Positions 11,804 to 22,476 of a stretch of 39,201 nucleotides of DNA are shown here, piece by piece. The position numbers and the translations under genes are program-made. Source of the stretch: Serpens gallinarum (lineage in GTDB: Bacteria > Pseudomonadota > Gammaproteobacteria > Pseudomonadales > Pseudomonadaceae); contig NZ_JACSQG010000011.1 in NCBI RefSeq assembly GCF_014836765.1, positions 72,640-111,840 on the forward strand, in the 5' to 3' direction. Within the stretch, counting starts at the first letter, position 1. Every line of letters starts with the position of its first letter. The notes under the pieces were generated by a model. The model had not been told where the DNA came from. It made no database searches and was given only the letters and a program-made list of their open reading frames with translations.

Positions 11804-12372
11804 GGTTGCACCCAGTGTTCCGGCCCACTGCGCCTCCTTCGCGACGAGCCGCTATTCCTCACTGATATCAGGCCCGACCTCGGGCCGCAGCGCCGCCGTG
11901 CACAACCTCAAAAGTGAGGCGCACGCTCGCATCCCCGCTGCCACTTTTTATGTGCAGCAATGGCCATAACGACTGAGCTTGCATGTCTGTGAATAACTTC
12001 ACGAATTGCGAGGGTTGTGGGATCTGCGCTAGTGGCCCTGATGGCCTTGTTTATTGCAAATGCACCTAAAAAACAGTCACTTCGGTGCGTGTGGCGCTCT
12101 TGGCAGCGGGTCCGCTTTTCCCCAGATGCTGTGTATAACTCTGTGGGCAAGCAGGTGAAAGAGTGCTGGGAACAGCATGGCTACTGGTGTAGCCCAGAGT
12201 GGTGTTTTTTTACTCAATGCAATGAAACGACAACAGGCCTGTACGGAGAGTCATCGAGCGAAGGTCAGGCAAGGCACAGGCCGGAAAAAAAAGCAGTTTT
12301 CATGGTGATAGAGATGTTTTAAACGCAGCATCACCGGGCGCAAAACTTTCCATACGGAGCCTATCTTGGGGC
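11804..12372. other. Gene-free stretch between ygiQ and the DUF6644 gene
   Basis: I see no convincing gene in these 569 bases. The two flanking genes converge on it. It holds a short GGCCCG/CGGGCC hairpin at 11871-11886 without a T run; two exact matches to the DnaA-box consensus TTATNCACA on the minus strand (11988-11996 and 12130-12138); and a GGCTAC/GTAGCC hairpin (12179-12194) followed ten bases later by seven Ts (12205-12211), which could end a small RNA or the ygiQ transcript. The composition is more AT-rich than the neighbouring genes. Confidence 0.5.
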
Positions 12373-12849
12373 TTAGAAATACGCGAGTAGCCGCCCGGCT
12401 GCCATTACCGACAGCCACGCGCACAGCGACAAGCCCGCCTGCATCCTGGCCGGCAGCGGCACGATCTCCCATTTCGGTAAAACTCGCGAAAATCGCCAGC
12501 GAAACAGCCCGGCATTGCCGATGCCGAACAGCACCAGGAGCAATTTGATCTGCAACAGCCGGTTGCCGATCAATGCCATGGCGTCGGCGGCGAACAGGGC
12601 CAGGCCGCTGGCAAGCTGTATCAGCAGGCCGCTCACGGCGAAACCGGTCAGCCAGGGGGCGAGCAAGCCCAGTGGCACGCGGGGGGCCAGGCCGAGCAAG
12701 CGCAGATCCAGAAAAAGCATGGCGCCGAGTAGCAAGACCAGACCCAGCAGATGCAGCAGGTTAACGACTGGGTAGAGCCAGTCAGACTCGCGCATCATCA
12801 CACCGAGCGCGGTGCCCTCCAGTGCGGCGGCGAGCTGCGCCGCTCCCAT
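12373..12849 (-). CDS. DUF6644-like four-helix membrane protein
   Basis: This 158-residue hydrophobic protein has four or five predicted membrane helices. A histidine lies in the first (NLLHLLGLVLLLGAMLF), a charged motif follows (DLRLLGLAPRVPL), and helices three and four flank LQIKLLLVLFGIGNAGLFRWR. From memory it fits DUF6644, a family usually found beside DUF6152 proteins; some relatives look like b-type cytochrome or CopD-like membrane domains, but I see no clear pair of haem ligands. Its ATG shares one base with the stop of the DUF6152 gene (TGATG), so the two are translationally coupled. Function unknown. Confidence 0.8.
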   Translation of the reverse strand: MGAAQLAAALEGTALGVMMRESDWLYPVVNLLHLLGLVLLLGAMLFLDLRLLGLAPRVPLGLLAPWLTGFAVSGLLIQLASGLALFAADAMALIGNRLLQIKLLLVLFGIGNAGLFRWRFSRVLPKWEIVPLPARMQAGLSLCAWLSVMAAGRLLAYF

Positions 12850-13193
12850 CAGCGCAGCTCGACGGTTCGGTCGTTGACAGTGATTCGCTCGGCGCGCAAT
12901 TCGGCGCTGCCATCCTTACGTGGATAGCCTTCCAGAATTATCTGTTGGCCGACTTGCAGGTCCGATTCCGGTAGGCCGCGTGTGTTCAGGCGCGATATCG
13001 GCGCCAGAATCACTCGCCACTGCTGGCCTGCATGTTCGATAACCAGTTCGGCGTGAGGGTTGCGGTAATGCACCTCGATAATCTCGGTCTCCAGCCTCAG
13101 TGGTTGTTCGCTGTCGTAGCTGCTCCAACCATGGTGGGCCAGAGCCGGTGGGGCGCCGATCAGAACCAAGGCCAGCATGAATATCCGGAACAT
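12849..13193 (-). CDS. DUF6152-like secreted protein
   Basis: This 114-residue protein has a signal peptide (MFRIFMLALVLIGAPPALA, cut before HHGW) and a small beta-rich domain. The exported protein begins HHGWSSYD, a His-His start typical of the DUF6152 family, and contains EVHYRNPHAELVIE and GQQIILEGYPRKDGS. N-terminal His-His could bind a metal such as copper, which is an inference. It overlaps the downstream DUF6644 gene by one base and lies 90 bases after the DUF5924 gene on the same strand. Function is unknown; a periplasmic partner for the membrane protein is the simplest reading. Confidence 0.85.
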   Translation of the reverse strand: MFRIFMLALVLIGAPPALAHHGWSSYDSEQPLRLETEIIEVHYRNPHAELVIEHAGQQWRVILAPISRLNTRGLPESDLQVGQQIILEGYPRKDGSAELRAERITVNDRTVELR

Positions 13194-13283
13194 GATGCGG
13201 TCTCCGTATGGGCAAGAAGCACGGAAACCATAGGTGCTTTGTCCACCGACGGCCTGCTGCGGCGATGCTCGGTAGCGGGGCCG

Positions 13284-14300
13284 TTAATCCACCACGTTGA
13301 AGCGCAGCACGCCGATTAATTGACCGGCTTCGGTCACTACCTGCACTTGCCAGTTGCCCTGCGGCTCGGGGGGGAAGTTGCGCTTGTGGGTCCATGCCCG
13401 GTAGCCGGCCTGGCGTCCGCCCTGGATGTTCAGCGCGATGCGGTCCACCTCGCGGCCATTGTGCCGCCAGATATGCTGGATACCTTCGGCCAACCCACGC
13501 GGCGCGTTGATCGCGGTGTAGGCGTACAGGCCGTCAGCCTGCAGCTGGGCAACACTGAGCTGGCGCAGGCGCTGGCTTGGCGTACGTTCCTGCAGCTGCT
13601 GGCTGATGGCGACTTCGGTCAGCCACAGCGTGGCGGGCGGCACCCACAGGCGAGCCAGCCAGCCCACGCCAGCCAGAGTGATGAGCAGCAACGGGGCGAT
13701 CAGCCAGCGTCGCCAGCCGCCGGGGGAGAGCGCGGCGAGACTGGGAAATGCCAGCGCCAGGGCAATCCCCAGCGCCCAGCGGTAACTTTGTGGCGTGCTC
13801 AATTGCAGGATGATCGGCAGGGCGGTAAGCAGCACCGCAAACAGCGTCAGGCTGTGAAACGCCAGGTAGACCCAACGCCGGGGCGCCAATTGGCGGTAAT
13901 ACAGCGGGTCGATGATCGACACCAGCGCGGCTGCGCCGAGCAGGCTGGTGAACACCGCCTGGCCGCTGTTCCAGGTGGTGGTGATGGCAAAAAACGGCAG
14001 GATGAAAAACAGGCTTTCCTGGTGGATCATCTGCGTTGCGTAGTGCAGCACTGGCGGTGGCAAGCGCAAGCCGAAGCGGCGTTCCAGCCAGGCGCGCAGG
14101 CTGTGGCCGAGCACCAGCCAGATCCAGCTGACCAGCATCACTGCAGCGATCACCTTGGCCAGTCCGGCCTGGCGGTCGACCAGCAGGAAACTGGCCAGCC
14201 CGGACACGAAGCCGAACAGGGCCACCAGCCCGGGGTAACGACGCAGGAAGGTGGTGACCCATTCGACTGCGGGATTCAGGGAGTCTTGCCAGCGGGTCAT
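13284..14300 (-). CDS. DUF5924/DUF2914 membrane protein
   Basis: The 338-residue protein has about seven hydrophobic segments in residues 20-245 and a soluble C-terminal domain. The C-terminus (roughly 270-338), with IQHIWRHNGREVDRIALNIQ, TYP-like AWTHKRNF and GNWQVQVVTEAGQLIGVLRF, fits the DUF2914 domain; the membrane part matches what is annotated as DUF5924 in Pseudomonas. Function is unknown. It lies downstream of a LOG gene and its terminator, and 90 bases ahead of the DUF6152-DUF6644 pair on the same strand. Identification is from memory of these families. Confidence 0.82.
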   Translation of the reverse strand: MTRWQDSLNPAVEWVTTFLRRYPGLVALFGFVSGLASFLLVDRQAGLAKVIAAVMLVSWIWLVLGHSLRAWLERRFGLRLPPPVLHYATQMIHQESLFFILPFFAITTTWNSGQAVFTSLLGAAALVSIIDPLYYRQLAPRRWVYLAFHSLTLFAVLLTALPIILQLSTPQSYRWALGIALALAFPSLAALSPGGWRRWLIAPLLLITLAGVGWLARLWVPPATLWLTEVAISQQLQERTPSQRLRQLSVAQLQADGLYAYTAINAPRGLAEGIQHIWRHNGREVDRIALNIQGGRQAGYRAWTHKRNFPPEPQGNWQVQVVTEAGQLIGVLRFNVVD

Positions 14301-14312
14301 GGTGCGTCATCG

Positions 14313-14342
14313 AAAAAAGAAGTGCGGCAGCGAGGCTGCCGC
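14313..14342 (-). terminator. Terminator after the LOG gene
   Basis: An 8-base-pair perfect stem (14335-14342 with 14324-14331, 3-base loop) is followed on the minus strand, after six bases, by six Ts (14318-14313). It lies 52 bases after the LOG stop and only 12 bases before the DUF5924 start, so the DUF5924 gene depends on read-through or on a promoter overlapping this hairpin. Confidence 0.7.
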
Positions 14343-14394
14343 CCGTTTCGGGCAGACCCGCAACAGGTGGAAAAGTTGCTTTCTGCCGTTACGT

Positions 14395-14982
14395 TCAGCT
14401 GGGCTGTTGCTCGTCCTGCCATTTCGGCTGGGTGGGCTGCCAGGCGGCCAGTAGCTCCAGCAGTGCGGCCGGCGATTCGCTGCGCTGCAACATGGCACGG
14501 TGCGGCGGGCGGACGAAGCCTTCGGTCACCAGATGATCGAGAAAACCGCTGAGCTTGGCGTAGAAGCCGTTCACTTCCAGCAGCCCCAGGGGCTTGGCGT
14601 GGTAACCAAGCTGGCCCCAGGTCCACACCTCGAACAGCTCTTCCAGTGTGCCGAGCCCGCCGGGCAGGGCGATGAAGGCATCGGACAGCTCGGCCATACG
14701 CGCCTTGCGGGCGTGCATGCCGTCCACCACTTCCAGGCGGGTCAGGCCGCTGTGGCCGATTTCAGAGGTCTGCAGGCTCTGGGGAATGATGCCGATTACT
14801 TCGCCGCCGGCCGCCATCGCCGCGTCGGCGACCACGCCCATCAGGCCGACCGCGCCACCGCCGTAGACCAGGCTAATGCCGCGTGCAGCGAGCTCGCGGC
14901 CCAGCTGCTCGGCCGCCTCACGGTAGATGGAATTGGTGCCGGTGCTGGCACCGCAGAACACGCAAATGGAACGCAGGGACAT
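14395..14982 (-). CDS. LOG-family nucleoside 5'-monophosphate phosphoribohydrolase
   Basis: The family (TIGR00730) cleaves the base from nucleoside monophosphates, including cytokinin ribotides in plants; older annotations call it lysine decarboxylase-like. The 195-residue protein has a Rossmann fold starting [11 protein letters not shown], the MHARKARM motif (89-96) and the catalytic PGGLGTLEE motif (107-115). The start MSLRSICVF at 14982 is preceded by GGAG with six-base spacing, better than longer in-frame starts. It lies next to azurin, as in P. aeruginosa, and is followed by a terminator. The natural substrate in bacteria is uncertain; I infer nucleotide turnover. Confidence 0.92.
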   Translation of the reverse strand: MSLRSICVFCGASTGTNSIYREAAEQLGRELAARGISLVYGGGAVGLMGVVADAAMAAGGEVIGIIPQSLQTSEIGHSGLTRLEVVDGMHARKARMAELSDAFIALPGGLGTLEELFEVWTWGQLGYHAKPLGLLEVNGFYAKLSGFLDHLVTEGFVRPPHRAMLQRSESPAALLELLAAWQPTQPKWQDEQQPS

Positions 14983-15047
14983 GGGACACTCCGTGGAAAA
15001 TTCGACCACAGAGTAGCGGGGGACGCGTTGCGTAGCTATCGGTGAGA

Positions 15048-15116
15048 TCACTCTCGTCCGCAGGCGCCTTCGGCATAGGCGGCCAGTAGGCTTTTTAGCA
15101 GTTCATTGAAGGGCAT
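15048..15116 (-). CDS. Possible 22-residue small protein
   Basis: A short frame encodes [20 protein letters not shown] followed by Arg-Glu and TGA. Its ATG is preceded by AGGAG at seven-base spacing, the best ribosome binding site nearby. The product is an amphipathic helix with one cysteine near the end. It lies 65 bases upstream of the LOG gene on the same strand, and divergent from azurin. A longer frame continues upstream but lacks a ribosome binding site. Coding is supported only by the strong translation signal; it could be a small protein, a leader peptide or chance. Confidence 0.4.
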   Translation of the reverse strand: MPFNELLKSLLAAYAEGACGRE

Positions 15117-15301
15117 GGCGTCTCTCCTGACATGGATTTCACACGCGCATGCTAAACCTCGCGGGGTGACGAGGCTGGTTGAAACTCTGCATGGCGTCGA
15201 TTGACACCCTGCCTTGATGCGTGTGAACGGCCGATCGGAACCGGCCTGAGACACGGCAGTCTACCCCTGTGGCGTCTGCGCACTTTCCCTCAGGAGGCTC
15301 C

Positions 15302-15751
15302 ATGATCCGTCAACTCGCTGTCTTATCCCTGCTGTCCATATTTAGCGCGCCCCTGTGGGCGGCTGAGTGCTCGGTGGATATCGACTCCACCGACCAAATG
15401 ACCTACAGCACCAATGCCATCGAAATCAGCAAGAGCTGCACCGACTTTACCGTCAACCTCAAGCATACCGGCACCATGGCGAAAAACGTCATGGGTCATA
15501 ACTGGGTGCTTACCACTGAGGCTGATATGAATCCGGTGGCCAGCGAAGGGATTTCCGCTGGGCTGGCCAATGATTATGTGAAAGCCGATGACCCGCGCAT
15601 CCTCGCCCACACCAAGCTGATTGGCGGCGGCGAGAGCGACTCGGTCACCTTCGATGTCGCCCAGCTCAAGGCTGACGAGAAGTACATGTTCTTCTGCTCG
15701 TTCCCTGGCCATATGGCCCTGATGAAAGGCACCGTCACTCTGGTCGACTGA
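15302..15751 (+). CDS. azu: Azurin precursor
   Basis: Azurin is a periplasmic type-1 blue-copper electron carrier. The 149-residue precursor has a 20-residue signal peptide (ending PLWA) and a 129-residue mature chain beginning AECSVDID. In mature numbering the copper ligands are exactly G45, H46, C112, H117 and M121, and C3-C26 form the disulfide; W48 is also present. The ATG follows AGGAGG closely. A terminator with a TTCG loop follows. The upstream region contains TTGACA (15201-15206) without a matching -10, and a 9-base inverted repeat at 15138-15146 and 15219-15227. In P. aeruginosa azu is controlled by ANR and RpoS, but I see no clean ANR box here. Confidence 0.98.
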   Translation: MIRQLAVLSLLSIFSAPLWAAECSVDIDSTDQMTYSTNAIEISKSCTDFTVNLKHTGTMAKNVMGHNWVLTTEADMNPVASEGISAGLANDYVKADDPRILAHTKLIGGGESDSVTFDVAQLKADEKYMFFCSFPGHMALMKGTVTLVD

Positions 15752-15771
15752 CAATTCGGCTTGTGCCCCGA

Positions 15772-15796
15772 GGCCGCGTTTCGACGCGGCCTTTTT
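15772..15796 (+). terminator. Intrinsic terminator after azurin
   Basis: A perfect 8-base-pair stem (15772-15779 with 15784-15791) closes on a TTCG tetraloop and is followed by five Ts. It separates azurin from amaB. Confidence 0.95.
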
Positions 15797-15886
15797 CGTG
15801 TGCAGGGGATCTGTTCCAACGCTCGCTGTGGGTTCGGCTATTACTGATAGCCGGGCATAACGGTCACCGCATAAGGGGAAGTGCAT

Positions 15887-17377
<1,491 letters not shown>

Positions 17378-17389
17378 GGGGAGCTGCAC

Positions 17390-18673
17390 ATGGCACTGAT
17401 CGAACGCTGCCTGTGGGATCAGCTGTTGCCGGAGCGTGCCCGCATGCCGGTATTACAACGCGAGGTGCGTGCCGATGTCTGCGTGATCGGCGCCGGCATC
17501 AGCGGCCTGTCCACGGCGTTGCACCTGCTCGAGAGCGGGCAACGGGTGTGTCTGTTGGAAGCGCAGCGCATCGGCCATGGCGGCTCGGGGCGCAATGTCG
17601 GGCTGGTCAATGCCGGTACCTGGATTGCCCCGGATGACGTCGAGGAGCGCCTCGGCATGGATCTCGGCGCACGTCTCAACCAGGCGCTGGGCGCCGCGCC
17701 GGCGTTGGTCTTCGCATTGATCGAACGCTACGGCATCGACTGCCAGCTACGCCGCGCCGGCACCCTGCACATGGCCCATAATGCCGGTGGCGCGGCGGAG
17801 CTGCAGTTGCGCCATGGGCAATGGCGACGGCGGGGCGCCCCCGTGGAGTTGTTGCACGGCGCTGACTGCCAGGCCTTGTGCGGTACGTCGAGGATCAGCA
17901 TGGCGCTGCTCGATCACCGTGCCGGAACGCTCAATCCGCTGGCCTACACCCGCGGATTGGCCGATGCAGTACAGCGGATGGGCGGTGGGTTATACGAGGA
18001 GTCGCCGGTAATCGAGCTGCAGCGCCAAGGCGATGGCTGGTGCGTGCGCACGGCTGAAGGTGCGGTACTGGCGCCCCAGGTTGTCATCGCCTCGAACGCC
18101 TACACCGAAGGTGATTGGTGCGCGCTGCGCCGGGAATTCTTCGCCGGCTATTACTATCAGGTCGCCTCGCAGCCACTGAGCAGCACGTCTGCCGACGCCA
18201 TTCTACCCAACGGCGAAGGCGCCTGGGACACCCGCCAGGTACTCAGCAGCGTTCGGCGCGATGCCGAAGGCCGCTTGTTGCTCGGCAGCCTTGGCAATGG
18301 CAGCAACAAGCCGGCCTGGTTCCTGCGTCGCTGGGCCGAACGCATTCAGCGGCATTACTTTCCCCGGCTGGGCCGGGTCGAATGGCAGTACACCTGGAGT
18401 GGGCGCATTGCGTTCACACCGGAACACCTGCTGCGCGTGTTCGAGCCCGCGCCCGGTTTGCTGGCGGTGACGGGCTACAACGGTCGCGGCATCACCACCG
18501 GCAGCCTGGTCGGCAAGGCCTTCGCCGAGTATCTGCTCCACGGCGATCCCCAGGCGCTGCCGCTGCCCTTCAGCGCCCTGCCGGCGGTGTCCGCCCCACG
18601 CGTGCGCAGTTGCCTGTATGAAAGCGGCTTCACTCTCTACCACCTCGGACAATGCTTGCGCGTCGTGATCTGA
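17390..18673 (+). CDS. amaA: FAD-dependent L-pipecolate oxidase AmaA
   Basis: AmaA oxidises L-pipecolate to piperideine-6-carboxylate, the substrate AmaB uses next. The 427-residue protein is a DAO-family flavoprotein with the dinucleotide-binding motif GAGISG at 34-39, the glycine-rich GGSGRNVGLVNAGTW that follows, and a C-terminal FAD-contact sequence VTGYNGRGITTGS. Length and architecture match the oxidase of P. putida. It starts 12 bases after amaB and should be in the same transcript. The identification rests on the pairing with an ALDH7 protein as much as on the oxidase sequence, since this family covers several amino-acid substrates. A transporter operon follows after 283 bases. Confidence 0.85.
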   Translation: MALIERCLWDQLLPERARMPVLQREVRADVCVIGAGISGLSTALHLLESGQRVCLLEAQRIGHGGSGRNVGLVNAGTWIAPDDVEERLGMDLGARLNQALGAAPALVFALIERYGIDCQLRRAGTLHMAHNAGGAAELQLRHGQWRRRGAPVELLHGADCQALCGTSRISMALLDHRAGTLNPLAYTRGLADAVQRMGGGLYEESPVIELQRQGDGWCVRTAEGAVLAPQVVIASNAYTEGDWCALRREFFAGYYYQVASQPLSSTSADAILPNGEGAWDTRQVLSSVRRDAEGRLLLGSLGNGSNKPAWFLRRWAERIQRHYFPRLGRVEWQYTWSGRIAFTPEHLLRVFEPAPGLLAVTGYNGRGITTGSLVGKAFAEYLLHGDPQALPLPFSALPAVSAPRVRSCLYESGFTLYHLGQCLRVVI

Positions 18674-18956
18674 AGACGCGGAGTGTCCGGAATTTTTACA
18701 GGATTGGGCAAAAACTGTGCGCCTGTGTGTGCAGCTTTTCGCCTGCCGTCTATCGTGAAGAAGCGGGTGAAAAGCCGGACAAGCCCCTGTCTCAAAACGT
18801 CCAGGGTGGCCGGAAGATCAGGCAAGCGGTTGATTCGAATAAGAAAGAGCGAAAGGGATGGGCGCGTCGGAGTCGTTTTTTCAGGTCGCGCGAGGAATCA
18901 CTGCACGTCACTTGCTCAACTACAACACAGCACTTCCACTTCAGGAGCAGCAATCC

Positions 18957-20081
18957 ATGGCGCAGAAGACTTACAGAAAAGGCTTTCTGACCCTCGCGAT
19001 CAGCGTCGCGCTGGGTGTTTCTTCGTTCGCACAAGCAGACGTGGTTATCGGCGTTGCCGGTCCGCATACCGGGGCCAATGCTTCGTTTGGCGAGCAATAC
19101 TGGCGCGGTGCGACTCAGGCAGCAGAAGATCTCAATGCCGCAGGCGGCATCAACGGCGAGAAGATCAGGCTGGTCAAGGCCGACGATGCCTGTGAGCCCA
19201 AGCAGGCGGTGTCGGTGGCCAACCGGCTGGTCGACCAGGACAAGGCTATCGCTGTGGTCGGCCATTTCTGTTCTTCATCGAGTATTCCGGCATCAGAGGT
19301 GTACGACGAAGCCGGCATCCTCATGGTAACGCCGGGCTCGACCAACCCGCAATTCACCGAGCGCGGCATGCCAGCTGTGTTCCGCATGTGTGGACGGGAT
19401 GATCAGCAAGGCATCGTCGCCGGCGATTACATCGTCGACACACTGAAGGCCAGCAAGGTGGCGATCCTTCACGACAAGGACACCTACGGCCAGGGTCTGG
19501 CCGATGCCACCCGCGCACAACTGGCCAAGCGCGGCGTCAAGGAGGTGCTCTATGAGGGCTTGACCCGGGGCGAGAAGGACTTCAACGCGCTGGTGACCAA
19601 GCTGCGTTCCACCGGTGCCGAAGTGGTGTATTTCGGCGGCCTGCACCCGGAAGCCGGACCGCTGGTGCGGCAGATGCGCGAGCAGGGGCTGAACGCCAAA
19701 TTCCTGTCTGGCGACGGCATTGTTACCGACGAACTGGTCACCACTGCGGGCGGGCCGCAATACACCAAAGGCGTGTTAATGACCTTTGGCGCTGACCCGC
19801 GGCGAATTCCCGATGGCCAGGCGGTAATCGAGAAGTTCCGCGCCGGCGGTTTTGAGCCGGAGGGCTACACGCTGTATTCCTACGCGACTTTGCAGGTGAT
19901 CGCTGCGGCCTTCAACGGCGCCGGGGTGAACGACCCGGCCAAGGCCGCCGAATGGCTGCACGCCAATCCGGTGCAGACGGTGATGGGCAAGAAGGAGTTC
20001 GACGAGAAAGGCGATCTCAAGGTCTCCGACTACGTGGTTTACGAGTGGGACGACCAAGGGAAGTATCAACAACAGCAATGA
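18957..20081 (+). CDS. LIV-type amino-acid ABC transporter substrate-binding protein
   Basis: A periplasmic binding protein of the LivK/BraC type (Leu/Ile/Val-binding fold) that delivers ligand to the permeases encoded downstream. The 374-residue precursor has a signal peptide (MAQKTYRKGFLTLAISVALG to FAQA, cut before DVVIG) and the usual start VAGPHTGANASFGEQYWRG. The cysteine pair in DDACEPKQAV and GHFCSSSS is the conserved disulfide of the group. AGGAG lies nine bases before the ATG at 18957. The sequence is not an obvious orthologue of P. aeruginosa BraC, so I give no bra symbol; with amaBA upstream, lysine-related compounds are candidate ligands. Confidence 0.92.
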   Translation: MAQKTYRKGFLTLAISVALGVSSFAQADVVIGVAGPHTGANASFGEQYWRGATQAAEDLNAAGGINGEKIRLVKADDACEPKQAVSVANRLVDQDKAIAVVGHFCSSSSIPASEVYDEAGILMVTPGSTNPQFTERGMPAVFRMCGRDDQQGIVAGDYIVDTLKASKVAILHDKDTYGQGLADATRAQLAKRGVKEVLYEGLTRGEKDFNALVTKLRSTGAEVVYFGGLHPEAGPLVRQMREQGLNAKFLSGDGIVTDELVTTAGGPQYTKGVLMTFGADPRRIPDGQAVIEKFRAGGFEPEGYTLYSYATLQVIAAAFNGAGVNDPAKAAEWLHANPVQTVMGKKEFDEKGDLKVSDYVVYEWDDQGKYQQQQ

Positions 20082-20095
20082 TGCAGAACGCCTGC

Positions 20096-20121
20096 CCCGT
20101 TCATGCCTTGGCATGAACGGG
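20096..20121 (+). promoter_or_regulatory. 12-bp perfect hairpin between binding protein and permease genes
   Basis: Arms 20096-20107 and 20110-20121 are perfectly complementary around TT. There is no T run, so it is not a strong terminator. Hairpins after a binding-protein gene often block 3' exonucleases or partly stop transcription, giving more binding protein than permease; that is the likely role here. Confidence 0.65.
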
Positions 20122-20278
20122 ATGTTCCCGGGCACTGCTGAATGCGTATCGCACGCCGCAGTCATGTGGCGAGCACCACGCCGGCCGGGAGGGCGGGCGT
20201 GGGTTCGGCAGTACCTGTCCGAGATCCGGAGGGCAGCGGTCGTCGTCACGGCCCCGCCCGTTTAGAAGAGATACAGAC

Positions 20279-21193
<915 letters not shown>

Positions 21194-21195
21194 CC

Positions 21196-22476
21196 ATGAG
21201 CCGTAACGCGACTTCGGTGGACCTCAAGGAAACCCTGCTCGACACCCTGCTGGCCGGGCTGCTCGCGCTGATCGTCTTCGGCCCTATTGTCGGTGTGCTG
21301 CTCGATGGTTATGCCTTCCGCCTGCAGCCAGAACGGGTCGCCATGCTGGTCGGTGCGGTGATGCTCGGTCGCTTGTGCATCAGCCTGTATGCGCAAACGG
21401 CCCATGGTCGGGCCTTGATCGAACGGTTCCGGAGCGCTGGTTCCGGCGTGTCCGTGCGGGCGCCCGACTACAAGACGCAACTGCGCTGGATCATCCCGTT
21501 GCTGCTGCTGGCGGCATTTGTCTTCCCGTTCTTCGCCAGCAAATACCTGCTCACAGTGGTGATCCTTGGGCTGATCTACGTGCTGCTCGGCCTGGGCCTG
21601 AACATCGTGGTTGGCCTGGCAGGATTGCTCGACCTGGGGTTTGTGGCCTTCTATGCCATCGGTGCCTACGGCCTGGCGCTGGGGTATGAATACCTCGGGC
21701 TGGGCTTCTGGAGCATGTTGCCGCTGGGTGCCTTGCTGGCGGCGTTCGCCGGTATGCTGCTGGGGTTTCCGGTGCTGCGCATGCATGGCGACTACCTGGC
21801 CATCGTCACCCTGGGCTTCGGTGAAATCATTCGCCTGGTGCTGAATAACTGGCTGAGCTTCACAGGTGGGCCAAATGGCATGTCGGTGCCGGCGCCCACA
21901 GTGCTGGGTCTGGAGTTCGGGCGGCGGGCTAAGGAGGGCGGGGTGCCGATCCATGAGTATTTCGGTTTCGCCTATAACCCCAATCTCAAATTCTTGTTCA
22001 TCTACCTCATGCTGTTCCTGGTGGTGATTCTGGTGCTGTACATCAAGCACCGCCTGACCCACATGCCAGTCGGCCGCGCGTGGGAGGCGCTGCGCGAGGA
22101 CGAAGTGGCCTGCCGCTCGCTGGGCCTCAACCATGTGTTGGTCAAACTCTCGGCCTTCATGCTCGGCGCTTCCACCGCAGGCCTGGCCGGGGTGTTCTTC
22201 GCCAGCTATCAGGGCTTCGTCAATCCCTCGTCGTTCACCTTCTTCGAGTCGGCCCTGATCCTTGCCATCGTAGTGCTCGGCGGCATGGGCTCGACGGTCG
22301 GCGTGGTGATCGCTGCGTTCGTGCTCACGGTGGCGCCGGAGCTGCTGCGCAGTTTTGCCGACTACCGGGTGCTGCTGTTTGGCATGCTCATGGTGGCGAT
22401 GATGATCTGGCGACCGCGTGGGCTGATTCGGATCAGCCGGCGTGGTTTCGTTCCGCGCAAGGGAGTAGCGCCATGA
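21196..22476 (+). CDS. livM: LIV-type ABC transporter permease LivM
   Basis: The second inner-membrane permease subunit. The 426-residue protein has two extra N-terminal helices (about 15-60) before the conserved LivM core; GLNIVVGLAGLLDLGFVAFY and LRMHGDYLAIVTLGFGEI are family signatures, and GRAWEALREDEVACRSLG is the cytoplasmic loop contacting the ATPase. The ATG at 21196 is chosen because it follows the livH stop by two bases and gives the family-like N-terminus; longer frames run through livH. Its stop overlaps the next start (ATGA), indicating coupling. Confidence 0.95.
   Translation: MSRNATSVDLKETLLDTLLAGLLALIVFGPIVGVLLDGYAFRLQPERVAMLVGAVMLGRLCISLYAQTAHGRALIERFRSAGSGVSVRAPDYKTQLRWIIPLLLLAAFVFPFFASKYLLTVVILGLIYVLLGLGLNIVVGLAGLLDLGFVAFYAIGAYGLALGYEYLGLGFWSMLPLGALLAAFAGMLLGFPVLRMHGDYLAIVTLGFGEIIRLVLNNWLSFTGGPNGMSVPAPTVLGLEFGRRAKEGGVPIHEYFGFAYNPNLKFLFIYLMLFLVVILVLYIKHRLTHMPVGRAWEALREDEVACRSLGLNHVLVKLSAFMLGASTAGLAGVFFASYQGFVNPSSFTFFESALILAIVVLGGMGSTVGVVIAAFVLTVAPELLRSFADYRVLLFGMLMVAMMIWRPRGLIRISRRGFVPRKGVAP

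Noticed and set aside
12017-12322. A 101-codon frame in the gap after ygiQ
   Set aside because: No ribosome binding site, composition unlike the neighbouring genes, and no recognisable family.
15201-15227. A possible ANR/FNR box upstream of azurin
   Set aside because: TTGAT-GCGT-GTGAA matches only one half of TTGAT-N4-ATCAA, so I did not call it.
18674-18956. A sigma-54 promoter ahead of the LIV-type operon (GG ... GC near 18808)
   Set aside because: The spacing between GG and GC is 12 rather than 10 bases, so it does not fit the -24/-12 rule.
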